A DNA stretch of 64,000 bases from contig CM077151.1 of assembly GCA_039583875.1 (NCBI GenBank), forward strand, positions 27,294,390 through 27,358,389. Direction: 5' to 3'. Below, in pieces: positions 34,305-45,873 of the stretch. Under the pieces are notes generated by a model. That model was given only the letters and a program-made list of their open reading frames with translations, was not told where the DNA came from and did not search any database. Numbering within the stretch: the stretch's first letter is position 1; every line of letters starts with the position of its first letter. The position numbers and the translations under genes were made by a program. Source of the DNA: Platanthera guangdongensis. Its lineage: Eukaryota; Streptophyta; Magnoliopsida; Asparagales; Orchidaceae.

Positions 34305-35221
34305 ATTGCTTCAAAAAAGATTTGGTTATTATAAGTGATTTTTCGAGACATTGGATGAGGTTGCTTCTCAGTTACACACACACACACACACACACACACA
34401 TGAAAAAAACAAAAATGATCATTATATTAATATTAGATCGAAGTTTTGAGAGATAGATTTCAACAGAGAAAGATAGATTATCATCTGAATTTGAAGTTCT
34501 TCCTTATATTAGTCGATCATCATCTTATTGCTGAATCTACAGAGAATCAGTTCTTCTTTTTCTCAAGAGCAAATCAATTACTGCATTAGATTCAGTGGAG
34601 ATTAAAGAAAAATTTGGATTAAGAGCTTATAATCTTTGAGATTTTTTTATTCAAAGATTCATCAGATTACAGATTTCAGATTCACCCAGTGTCATTCAGT
34701 CCTCAGGATTTTATTGAGAGGACTCATCAAGAAGATCATTATATCTATAGGTCTTCAATAATTTTCTGATTTAACTATCATTTTCAGCTTTTGAACGGAG
34801 TTTTGAGAGTCACTCTTCAAATGATTCAGTTAGAGGTTCTGAGAGTCTCCTTAAGAAAAGACTCAGTTTGTATTGGTTCAAGATCTCCTTATCAAAAGAT
34901 CTGTTGTTTGGTTCTAAGAGTCTCCTGATCAAAAGAATCAGGCATTGCAATAGTGAATTCCTACTAAAGGGGGCAGAAAAGTGGATGTACCCAGATTTTG
35001 AGGAACCACTATAATTTGTGTTTTTTATGATTTTGCATTATATGTGTTTATCTTATTGTTGTGTTGTAATTTTATTTATCTACACTTATTTCTGGTTGAT
35101 AGTCAATGTACATGCGAATTTTGTGAATTAATATTCGTATTTGAAAAAAATATTGATCTCTATTGACCCCCCTCACTCTAGAGAAAACTCTGAGCTATTT
35201 AGCGACTGTTCTCCCATTTCA
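34305..35221 (+). repeat. E 3' LTR, truncated
   Basis: Homologous to 27167-28094. It contains an AC microsatellite (34374-34400) absent from the 5' LTR. It ends CCCATTTCA at 35221. Confidence 0.8.
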
Positions 35222-35940
35222 CCCAGAGATAATGAATTTTCAGGTGCAGATGTCAAAGCATTTGTAGCCTCTATGGTTGGGTGGGAAGCAGAAAAATATG
35301 CAAGGCTTCAAACGAGGAAGTAGTTTGTGTTGGACGGTCTTGGAAAGGTTGGGATAACATAAATAACCAAACATACGGAGGTGAGAGTATGTCGGTTGGC
35401 TATGATAGAGAGCGAGAGTTGGGGTGGACTGGTGGAGAAACTGAGACTTGTGGTGGGTAAGATGTTATGGAATAGGCGGCCATTTGGATGGAGTGGGGCC
35501 AGTATTGGCATATATGAGTGAATGAGGAGGGTGCGAGAGGTACTGTTGAGGGTCCAAATCATGCGCTCCGCTTTGTCATTTTGCGGAGAAGTATTGGGGA
35601 AAGAGAAACGAAGTTGCATGTCGTGGTTGGCACATAGATTGTGAAATATCGTGTTATCGTATTCACGACCATTGTTACAATATTTAAACGTTTTGATATC
35701 TTTTAAAATTGGGTGCGTATGAATATGCGAAAAGCTAGAAAAGTAGCAAACACTTGATATTTGTGTGAGAGAGGAAAAACCCATAAAAATGACTATAATC
35801 ATCTAAAAATAACACAGCCGTGAAAATTATTACTACCCAAAACATAAGAAGTTCAAACATCACTGTGAATAATATCAAACAGGGCAAAAGTACATGATAC
35901 AGATGAAACAAAAGGCCATTTGATATGCTTGCCAAGCAGG
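35222..35940 (-). pseudogene. Copia-D integrase remnant
   Basis: Minus-strand Copia integrase: CLLGKHIKWPF (end of the zinc finger, about 35905-35940), FDIIHSDV, then YCNNGREYDNTIFHNLCANH and FPNTSPQNDKAERMIWTLN, the last two supplying the central Asp and Glu regions in decayed form. It is in the same orientation as the Copia-D pol pieces at 19092-20757. The sequence switches at about 35940 to a gag on the opposite strand instead of continuing into protease. Confidence 0.8.
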
Positions 35941-36910
35941 CACAACTCAATCACATCATCCCTGCACCGTCTATGACCACAGACTCTGTCAGCACAACTA
36001 CATCTCAACATCTGTGGAATCGCCTCGATGCAATTGTTCTTCAATGGATCTACGACACCATCTCTCAAGATCTCCTTACTATCATTGAACCTGGATCAAC
36101 TGCATACGCAGCCTGTGAACGCTTAACCAACATTTTTTCGTACAACAAACATACCTGTGCCGTCCAATTGGAAAATGAGTTCTCGGGCATTCGCCTCAAC
36201 CAGTTTCACAATGCCACTGCCTACTGCAAGTCACTAAAAACTCTAATCGATCAACTCATGGTCGTCGACTCCCCTGTACCGAACAATGGCCTTGTTCTGC
36301 GTCCAATGGCCGACCTTTCTGAGCAGTATGATACCGTGGCTAGCATCATGAATCAAACTACCCTGCTACCCACCTTTGCACAAGCCTGGTCTATGTTAAC
36401 TCTTGAAGAAACACACAAAGCTCGTCAGCATTCTCCGATCGCCATGGCCCACACAGTCCACCAAGCAACTCCTTCACCCGATCCTGTCACTAGCCACGAT
36501 CGCCCCTCGAGTCACGACCGACAACACCACCACGACGGACGTGGCCGCAGTGGATACTAAGGACGTGAGCATGGTCATCATGGCCACAGGGACTAAAATC
36601 ACCACATGTCCTGACCAGTCAACATGCAATAAGCCTCTCCTCCTTAGCCCCAATGACAGCAACCATGGGCTGCTCCTCCATGCTCGTACCCTACATCTCC
36701 ATGGAATCAAGCTCCATCACAACCGGCTAATAATGAGAACTCAGCTTAGCCAACTTGACCAAACCTCATTGATGACAACGACTAGAAGAATGAACAAGTG
36801 TCATCTAACTTTTTTGTCAGTCAAACAACATCCTCATTCATTCACGGCATGTCTCTCAATATTGTCATCACATCCACAACATTATCCAAGTCAATGTCCG
36901 ACTTCAAATC
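35941..36910 (+). pseudogene. Copia gag fragment, opposite strand to the adjoining integrase
   Basis: Plus-strand gag of Copia type: LWNRLDAIVLQWIYDTIS, EPGSTAYAACERLTNIF, LENEFSGIRLNQFHNATAYC, LKTLIDQLMVV, and SMLTLEETHKAR (open to 36560). It continues, broken by stops, through a His/Gly/Arg-rich tail to about 36900 (FIHGMSLNIVITSTT). Similar gags form particles in the cytoplasm. There is no primer site or LTR upstream. The first residues are joined directly to reversed integrase sequence, so this is a rearranged fragment, perhaps from Copia-D or a relative. Confidence 0.82.
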
Positions 36911-37252
36911 TGAGGTGACCAAAAATTACAAAGTTACAACCAAAGACAGAAAAGACATGAGCTCAAAAGAGGTAAATCTTAAACCAATTAGGTTCTGGTT
37001 AAGATCACTAAGGTTGACTAGGCTCAGGATTTCAAATTATTGTCTTGTGAGCTATATTTATCCTCCATATATGCATTAGGTATGTAAATTTAGTAGACTG
37101 CATACTAACTAATGGCGCCTAAACCAAAATGCTTATATAAACAATCCATTTGAGCAATCAAATGAATTGAATAAATAGGATACATTTCAAAACACACACA
37201 CACACACACACAAAATAAGCATGCCATGATAATCTAATATTAGATCAAACTT
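36911..37252. other. Non-coding, AC microsatellite at 37192-37212
   Basis: AT-rich sequence with a 21-base AC run. Nothing else recognised. Confidence 0.5.
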
Positions 37253-38025
37253 GGGCTCCGTTTGGCATGGTGGTGGTGGTCATAAACGTATGTGTTAAAT
37301 CATCATTCGTTATCATCTAACAAATATCATCTGTTTGAACATATATGGAGCGTAATCTTGTTCAAGGTTGGGCGTAATCTTCGAGAGAGGGTACTTTCCC
37401 AAAAGAAGGCCTTTCAATGTTTCAAAATGGTGTAAGGTGTCAAATAGCATCCCAAGTTTAATTTAGGAGATCAAATGAGCTCAAAAAATACATTTTGAAA
37501 AATATGGTATGTCGCAAACAAGTTTTATATTGAAGACTTTCTTGAGGAAATTCATCTGATGCCCCAAAAATTAAACTTGTCAAATTACTACGAAATTATT
37601 GTTAGCCGCTCATCTCAAACCAAAACTTTAAGAGACTAATGTTGTGGTTCTCATCTCCGGCGAAGTCTTAACAACGAGAAATTGATGTGCATGCATAACA
37701 CACGTGCTGTATATCGACAAGTGCATTGATCACATAAGTAATAAAAGTGATAAGAAAACATTGTCTCCACAAGAATTCTGTTAGAATTGTGATGTAGTTA
37801 GAGAAAGATTGATTTGAGGTGAATTAGAATTAAAAAAAGTAAATACACCTATATAGCAATCCTGTTTGGGACGGGTTTGTCAGCGCCCTTTGAAAACGGT
37901 CGGCTTGAAAGGGTAACAACCTGGCTATTTTGTCGCTGAATTGCCGAGCACCAGTCCGCCGTTCTAACCTGGCATTGTCTCCCTCCTCGCCGGCGTGCCC
38001 CCGATAGAGAGTGTCAAACAGACCC
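37253..38025. mobile_element. Possible terminal-inverted-repeat element
   Basis: The left end reads GGGCTCCGTTTGGCATGG and the right end, on the other strand, GGGTCTGTTTGACACTC, resembling the GGG-TCTGTTTGG ends of plant hAT/Harbinger-like MITEs. No target duplication could be matched, and there is no transposase. The left 30 bases recur at 51395-51425, so a repeat family is likely. Confidence 0.35.
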
Positions 38026-38174
38026 TAATGGTGGAGCATATGATGCAACTCCAGCAAAATTGATTTATTAATTTATCTGGAGAATAATTTAGGGTTAGTG
38101 ACAATTAATAAGTTAGACCAACTTTGTAAATATATCATCAAAAAATATATGATCAATATAAATATTATTAGAAT

Positions 38175-39081
<907 letters not shown>

Positions 39082-39099
39082 TGTGTGTGTGTGTGTGTG

Positions 39100-40053
39100 T
39101 ACTATATTAAAAAAGTTTATCATCAAGATGTATTTGACAATGTATGTGAGACACCTAATGCATTTTAGCCGTCGGATCAAGTATTAAATTCAATTTTTCA
39201 ATTTACAAAATTTAAAATCCAATGTCAGGTCTCTCACGTTCTCCTCCAAAATCCCGATAACCTAGGTCCTTCTTCCGCAATGCTTCTCCCCCGCGACCCC
39301 TTCTCATTCGCACCTGACCCCATCGCCACCTCCGCCAAGGCCCGCCACAGCCTGCTACTACCTAACTTCACCCTCATCTCCATCAACGATGAAGGATGCT
39401 TTCCAACCCTACCAAATCATCACCTCGAAACCCTCTCGATGACACCCACACCACGCCGCTGAGCCTTGCTCAGTCCCTCTCGCCGCTCGCACGCCAGAAC
39501 GCCTCCTCTTCGACCGAGCAAGGCTCCAACGCGCACCTCCTTCAACATCAGCAAAGGCAAATGGGACCATTCCGGTGTGCTCTTAACTTTGACGATTTTT
39601 TGGTGTGTATATTTGTGTTTGAGGCAGACACTCTCAAAGGATTCAGGTTAATCTACTTCTGTGGTTCATCTAATGCAGAAACTACAGGTTTGTCAGCGGC
39701 CGATTTCGTCTTCCAGATTGGTGTTTTTCCAACATTGGGCTTGGATTTTATATCTTATTAATCTGTTCATGCTGAGGCTCTTTCCTGTGAAACATTCCAT
39801 TGAGGCGGGTGTGATTTCTTTTAATGCTGAAATTCCTTTTAATTCCCTACAAGCACATATCAAATGCTCAACTTTCTCTATTGAGACTTTTTACCTATTC
39901 ATTATAAAAAATTATTCTGTAATCAAGCATGACAAATTTATGATTCCATTCAAAATTATTCTGCGATTGAGTATTGCCGCGATTGGAATACTGTCGCCGG
40001 CCGGGTACTGTGTCGTATGGCCATCGGGCCGATAGCCCATGCATGTCACTCGT
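39100..40053 (+). mobile_element. Helitron-like unit B
   Basis: Begins TACTATATTAAAAAAG after a TG run and ends with the imperfect palindrome TCGGGCCGATAGCCC plus CACTCGT (40047-40053), again abutting a TG run. The GC-rich part at 39270-39560 has exon-like frames (for example MLLPRDPFSFAPDPIATSAK) that I do not recognise; captured gene sequence is possible, since Helitrons often carry it. Confidence 0.5.
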
Positions 40054-40064
40054 GTGTGTGTGTA

Positions 40065-40738
<674 letters not shown>

Positions 40739-40745
40739 ATATATA

Positions 40746-41352
40746 TCTTGGAAAAGTTGTCTTTGGTGAAATATTCAAAAATACCAATTATGCCCTCATT
40801 TTTCTATTTTAATGACTTGACATATATTATAATCTATTTCAAATAAATTAAAATACAATGTTCAATTAAATAATTACACTATCAAAAAATTAGAAGTAAC
40901 GACGAAAATCTATTTAAATTCAAAAAGTATTTTAGTAGAGCTCCTACATCTACTATGATAGGTTGTCATTAGACACGTCAGCGGTCTATTCAAGGAAGGT
41001 AGTCATTAAGCATATCAGTGGTATTTTGAGGTGATGACATTAAATCAATCAACTTTATTAAAGTCAAAATTAATATTTTAGATCAAAACGTATATTGTTT
41101 TACAAAATAAAAATTATAATATTTATGTATATTTTTTTACGGTCATTTTAAGTGCTCATATGTATATGTTGCGGGCGAAACCCGCCTTGATGGGGCGGGC
41201 GAAACCCGTCATCGCCGGTCGAGATTCGCCCTCATCCATTTCCTGGATGTGGCCGAAGGCCGCCCGAGAGCATTGAGCCAGGGCGGGCGAAGCCCGCCGT
41301 TGCCGGCCGGGTACTCGCCTGGCCGTAGGGGCGGAGCCCCGTGTCAGGCACT

Positions 41353-41355
<3 letters not shown>
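40746..41355 (+). mobile_element. Helitron-like unit E'
   Basis: Starts TCTTGGAAAAGTTGTCTTTG directly after a short TA run. The 3' part has CGGGCGAAACCCGCC, GGGCGGGCGAAGCCCGCC and a GGGGCGGAGCCCC stem (ending 41340), followed by CACTTGT (41349-41355). The end region is homologous to that of unit A (shared TTTTAAGTGCTCATATGTATA-like approach to the palindromes). Confidence 0.55.

Positions 41356-41391
<36 letters not shown>
41354..41391. repeat. (TG)n(TA)n microsatellite joining two 3' ends
   Basis: 18 bases of TG then 20 of TA. The 3' end of unit E' lies on its left, and a mirror-image 3' end lies on its right. Confidence 0.9.
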
Positions 41392-41392
<1 letters not shown>

Positions 41393-41500
41393 CGAGTCGC
41401 AGGCACGGGCCTTCGGCCCGATGGCTAAGCGCCACAGTACCTGGCCACCGACGGCGGGCTTCGCCCGCCCCACGCCGGGCTTCATCTGTCCTATTTATTT
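41392..41500 (-). mobile_element. Helitron-like 3' end, reverse orientation
   Basis: Read on the minus strand it gives GGGCGGGCGAAGCCCGCC, GGCCAGGTACTGTGGC, CATCGGGCCGAAGGCCC and ACTCGT, closely matching the 3' end of unit B. Its body would extend beyond 41500 into AT-rich sequence with no clear 5' end. Confidence 0.5.
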
Positions 41501-41727
41501 AATTTTTTGAATTTTTTTGATTTAATTTTTAAATTTTTTTAATGTTTATGTATTAATTAAATAATTAAACCATAAACAATTAAAAAAATAAAATAAATAT
41601 TTAAATAAAAAAAATTCATTCGCGGGAGCACTGTTTGTTCATCCGTTTGCTACTTATATTATTTTATAAATAATTTATAAATATATAAATATTATAGTAA
41701 AAAAGGCGGTCCGGCGGGTCCCAGGCA

Positions 41728-41954
41728 TTCACAGCCCACCACCATGCGGAATCCAAATGTGTCTGGGTAATAATATTTATACCCGAAAATCCAACGTTAT
41801 TTGGCAGTGTGGGACTAAAATAGGCGGGTGAACAGTGCTCACCCGCCTATTTTAGTCCCACACCGCCAAATACAATTAGAGTTTTGGGTATAAATATAGC
41901 AATCCGGGATGTGTATCTGAAATGAGCATGGTGGCGGGCTTGGCGGGCTGTGAA
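41728..41954. repeat. Foldback element, about 227 bp
   Basis: Long inverted repeat. The centre CGGGTGAACAGTGCTCACCCG (41825-41845) is flanked by arms that pair over more than 50 bases (GTGTGGGACTAAAATAGGCG with CGCCTATTTTAGTCCCACAC). Pairing continues less perfectly outward (TTTATACCCGAAAATCC with its mirror) to TTCACAGCCCACCACCATGC / GCATGGTGGCGGGC...GCTGTGAA. It could be a foldback transposon or MITE, and transcripts would form a long hairpin. Confidence 0.8.
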
Positions 41955-42807
41955 TACGCGGGCTTGGCGGACTTGGCCGGCCTTCTTTCGCGGGTTTATG
42001 GCGGGCCGGTTTGTGTAACCTGATTTTGAAATTTTTTCACATAAATTTAGGATCCTAGTAGTAGGTTTAGGAGCTCTAGTAAAATGTGGAGAGAGAAGGC
42101 TAGTTTGATCAGACGGCTGCTGATATAGTGGAAGAGATCGGACGGCCATTGCTTTTTCTGTGAATTTCGAACTCATGCTATTTGCAGACCTCAGTATTTC
42201 TTTATAATATGGTATAGATATAATATATATAATATATATAAGGAGATTTTAAGATTTGAACAAGTTTGAAATAAAACAAATAAAGTTCTAATCATACAAA
42301 ATGTAATTGAAACAAGAGATTTCTCTCCTTGTTGGTCAAATCGTAGATTGAGTGAAGATGGAGAAAGAGAATCGAGTGATTTCAGGTAATAAGTCCAAAT
42401 AAACATTTATTTTGAATTTTGACATCACATATTTTTAAGACACGGATAACATGTTATTTTATGATGACTCAGGAGGATAACTGGTATGCTTCATCACCTC
42501 AATGCAAAAATAGATTTTTTTTTTCATTTTTTATCTGGCAGCGAATAACAAATTTCATTTGGTGCTGCTGGACTGAAAATAACAGATATCATTAAATATA
42601 TATATTTACATTGAAAAAACAATATCTGTGAATAATTTAAAACAAGACCGTTGCCACCGGACACCTAAAAAAACCTTAATTTCACTCATAACATACAATG
42701 GATTTCACCAATCACATAGAGTAGAATTAAACAACAAATCACATGCACTAGACATGCATGCATCATAATTCCTCCTCCCAAGTCTGAAGATATTTATGGT
42801 GGTAGAT
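41955..42807. other. Non-coding
   Basis: AT-rich sequence, with a GCGGGCTTGGCGG-type repeat at the left edge continuing the foldback composition. By position, the last 300 bases may be 3' UTR or downstream region of the GEM-like gene. No other feature seen. Confidence 0.4.
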
Positions 42808-42996
42808 CTAGGGCTGAAAATCGCGGGAACCAGTCAAGGCTTCTTTCAAGTGCTTCGCCGCATTGTCGTAATACACAAATCCCATGAACCAAAACTCGTG
42901 GTTATCGACCGATACAATCTGAATATACTTTTCAGCTGGGTTTACATTGCTTGTTGAAGGATTGACTGCTCTCAGCTGCTGCAGAGGAATAACTAT
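42808..42996 (-). pseudogene. GEM-like GRAM-domain protein, last exon (isolated)
   Basis: The minus-strand exon of 62 codons plus TAG (42808-42810) encodes [40 protein letters not shown] and [18 protein letters not shown]. This is the C-terminal half of the GRAM domain of plant GEM-like proteins (GLABRA2 expression modulator family, stress/ABA-related). The exon is preceded by an acceptor-like CAG at the exact point where family members splice (before VVIPL), and it has no stop or frameshift. Upstream exons, which should carry the N-terminal half, are not found up to 45180, where a LINE lies. Either a very long intron continues beyond the transposons or this is a relict fragment; the latter seems more likely. 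Confidence 0.8.
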
Positions 42997-43419
42997 CTGT
43001 TTCCAGTTTAACACATTTATCAGTTCATTTTCCACAATTATATAATTTAAATACATATATTTTTTTATTCATTTCTATTTTTTTACAATCATAATAAACA
43101 AATTATTTTATTCATTTCAAAATAATTTAAATTATATCCATACTTGTTATATTGAAAGGAAAAAAAAATGAAACATTCATAATGTCAATACTAGCGCTGT
43201 TTTTTTAATCTAATGTCATCAATTTTTTTTTTCATTTTAAAAAAATTTAAATAATAATGTCCAACAACATAATAATGCATCCAAAAAATACAAAATCAAC
43301 TTGTTGAAATCAAATTGTCAAAAAGTAAGTAGTTGAAAACAAATTTTCAAGTTGTTGTAATTATTATATTATCTAATCGTGACTGTCAAATCACATAAAT
43401 AAACATGAGTTTGAAAGGA

Positions 43420-45180
43420 GAAAAGAGGGAGAGAGGAGCTGTCACGCGTGAGACTACTTTACAATCACATAAGATACCTGCACGCATCTCCTCCACTTCA
43501 ACCAACCCGCTTGCATTCTATGTCACATCCAATACCCCCATCTTTTTGAACTATCGATCCAAGAAATTTAAAACACTCACTACGGGAAATATCTTGATCA
43601 TCCAACTTAATAACAGAATCATTCGTCCTTCTTGCACTGCAAATTTAAGCACCATATACTTTGTCTTTGTTCTGCTCAACCTAAAACACTTCTTTTCTAA
43701 AGTGTCTCGTCAAGATTCAAGTTTTGTGTTTACACCCTCGGTCTCTCGCACGTCTCATCGACCAAAATGATATCAACCGCAAACAATAAACATCAAGGTA
43801 TTGCTTGTTTGATATGTCCAGTGAGCTCATCTAAGATAAGGATAAAGAGAGAAGGGTTTAAAGCTGAACCTTGATGTAAACCAATAGTGATAGGGAATTC
43901 TCATATTAATCCTCTAGATATCCTAACATTTGTCACTGAATTTGTATACATATCTTACATTATATCAATGTATGATACATTTACATATTTCTTTTCTACA
44001 ACTCTCCATAAGATCTCTTTGGAACTCTATCATAAGCCTTATGAAGATCGATAAACAACATATGCAAATCTTGTTTTCTTATAAAAAAAGCATGTAAGTC
44101 ACAAAATTCCTTCATTCCCTATATATTTCCATACTTCGATGAGTATATTGTCTGGCTCAACCATTTTTTCATTTTTCATCTTTTTTAGAACATCATTTAC
44201 CTCTGATACTTGAATTTTACGATAAAACGTTATATTTTTATACTCTTCCGATTTATTTAACTCTTTCAAGTTCAAGTCATTGTCTTTTGTCTTAATATAG
44301 ATTTGAAAAATATATCTTTTTCATTACTCTTTAATATTCGTATCATCCATCAAAACTACATCTGTTTCATCTTTTATGCATTTTACTTGGCTTAAATATC
44401 TTATCTTGTTTTCTCTAGTTCGAGCAATTTTATATATGTTACACTGTTTATTTTTGGTATCTAGTTGTTGATAAAATTCTTCATAAACTTGACTTCTTAT
44501 TTTACTTGCTGCATGCTTAGCTTCTTTTTTGACGACTTTATACTCAGCTAAGTTTTCATCATTCCTACAAGCGTAGAGTGATTTATAGCTGACTCTCTTT
44601 GTCCTCACTTTCTCTTGCACTTCCTCTATCCATCATCAAGGTTTTTTATTTGAGGGCGTACGACCTTTTGATACTTCAAATATGTTCTTTTCACTTATCA
44701 TTAAATGTGAAAACATAACTTCTCATGAGACATTATGATGAATATAAGGGTCATCAACTAGTTGTTTCATAACTGCAGTCTTGAAAACAACATATTTTTT
44801 CATCTTCAAGTTTCACCATCGAATTTTTTGGCAATATTTTTGTGCTTGTCCTAAATTTATTATATTTAATTTGTATGTCTAACACCACTAAACATATGTT
44901 GTGCTGTCAAACTTTCTCCTGGTATGACTTTGCAATCCTTACAAATCATTATATCCATTTTGCAAGCCATTAAAAAATCCATTTGTGACTTATTTGGTCT
45001 GTCTTTAAATGTAATTAAATATTTTCTCTTTATGAAAAACGTATTTGTCGCAGTTAGTTCATATGCTATGGCAAAATCTAAAATGATTCGTGTTTCTTCA
45101 TTTCTTTTTTCATTTACTTTCTTACATGTTCATTTAGGCCTCTCATATCAATTGAATTCACAGCATGTCAAGCCTAGGTA
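43420..45180 (-). pseudogene. RTE-clade LINE, endonuclease C-terminus and reverse transcriptase, decayed
   Basis: Non-LTR retrotransposon on the minus strand. The order is endonuclease end (ILDFAIAYELTATNTFF, KSQMDFLMACK, KDCKVIPGESLTAQH, about 44880-45120), linker (44324-44620: YKSLYACRNDENLAEYKVVK, YEEFYQQLDTKNKQCNIYK, QVKCIKDETDVVLMDD), and RT (about 43700-43910: PIGLHQGSALNPSLFILILD, then FAVDIILVDETC in place of FADDIVLVDE, so one catalytic Asp is Val). It continues to FRLSRTKTKYM and QAGWLKW-like sequence near 43450. Many stops and frameshifts. Plant RTE elements have this exact block order. Confidence 0.88.
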
Positions 45181-45402
45181 AGGTTCTGCGTATACATAAT
45201 TTAAAATTTTGAAAAAGTCGACATATTTGAGAATGGTTAAGAGTTCTAAGTTCTAACTAAAAAAAGTAAGTCCAAGTCATCTATACTAGATAAATGCGTG
45301 AGTTTTGATGTAAAATAAAAACTGTATACAACAACACTCGAGCCTTATCTCACTATAGAGGGGTCACAAAAATAAATAAAAACATGTAAGTGCATTTAGC
45401 AC

Positions 45403-45420
45403 CCGGGGAGTTTATAATTA
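45403..45420 (+). repeat. 18-bp direct repeat, left copy
   Basis: CCGGGGAGTTTATAATTA, identical to 51373-51390. Together they bracket Gypsy-K and about 290 bases of older sequence. Confidence 0.8.
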
Positions 45421-45492
45421 TGGAATATAATCTGTCATACAAAATCCCGTCGCTTTGAGTGAGTTCTTGTTATATACACCAAACCTAGAGTG

Positions 45493-45844
45493 TGTTATGC
45501 CCCCACATCCGCTTGGGTTCTCGGGACATAAATACTCGCGGCGGGTCAAGGAGCGCGCGCAAGACAACGGGGCTGAACCATCCCCCATCCGGTTCAGCCC
45601 CCATTCATTAAATCGGCCAGAAGGGGACTGAACCACTCCGGTTCAGCCGCACTTGGGGGGGGGGGGGGGGGGGGCGGCCGGCCCCCTCCTTTCCCCGGGT
45701 ATTTATAGCCCGGGGCTGCTTTGGGGAGGGATTATTGAAGATCTATCAGGTTTCTTTCTTCTCTCTTCCTCAACCCTAACCCTAGTTCTCTCTTTCTCTC
45801 TAGAATCTCCATCTCTCCTCTTTTTTTCTTGCTAGTTCATATCA
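45493..45844 (+). repeat. Gypsy-K 5' LTR
   Basis: 352 bases. TATTTATA at 45700-45707. It carries two palindromic GGGGCTGAACC / GGTTCAGCCCC modules (the first with an 8-base insertion in the loop) and a 20-base G-run (45655-45674). The leader end is C/T-rich with AACCCTAACCCTAG. Confidence 0.93.
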
Positions 45845-45846
45845 TT

Positions 45847-45858
45847 TGGTATCAGAGC
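45847..45858 (+). promoter_or_regulatory. Gypsy-K primer binding site (tRNA-iMet)
   Basis: TGGTATCAGAGC, two bases after the LTR. Confidence 0.95.
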
Positions 45859-45873
45859 ATCCTTCCTGCGACC

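Larger units (their letters stand above)
26733..35221 (+). mobile_element. LTR element E, eroded and filled with insertions
   Basis: The 5' LTR (26733-28094) begins TGTTGGGAAAAACG and ends ATTTCA, followed by an iMet-like primer site. The 3' LTR (34305-35221) is clearly homologous but lacks about 430 bases at its start, where a CACTA-type terminus abuts it. The LTRs have diverged noticeably, so E is older than K or I. Its own internal sequence is visible only at 28095-28284; the rest is other elements and repeats. The flanks GTCGG and CCCAG do not match, so a deletion or rearrangement has occurred. The TGTTGGGA start and iMet primer suggest Copia. Confidence 0.7.

Noticed and set aside
39280..39761. 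Host gene in the GC-rich part of Helitron-like unit B
   Set aside because: Short frames of 60-121 residues in two phases without a known domain; mentioned only as possible captured sequence.
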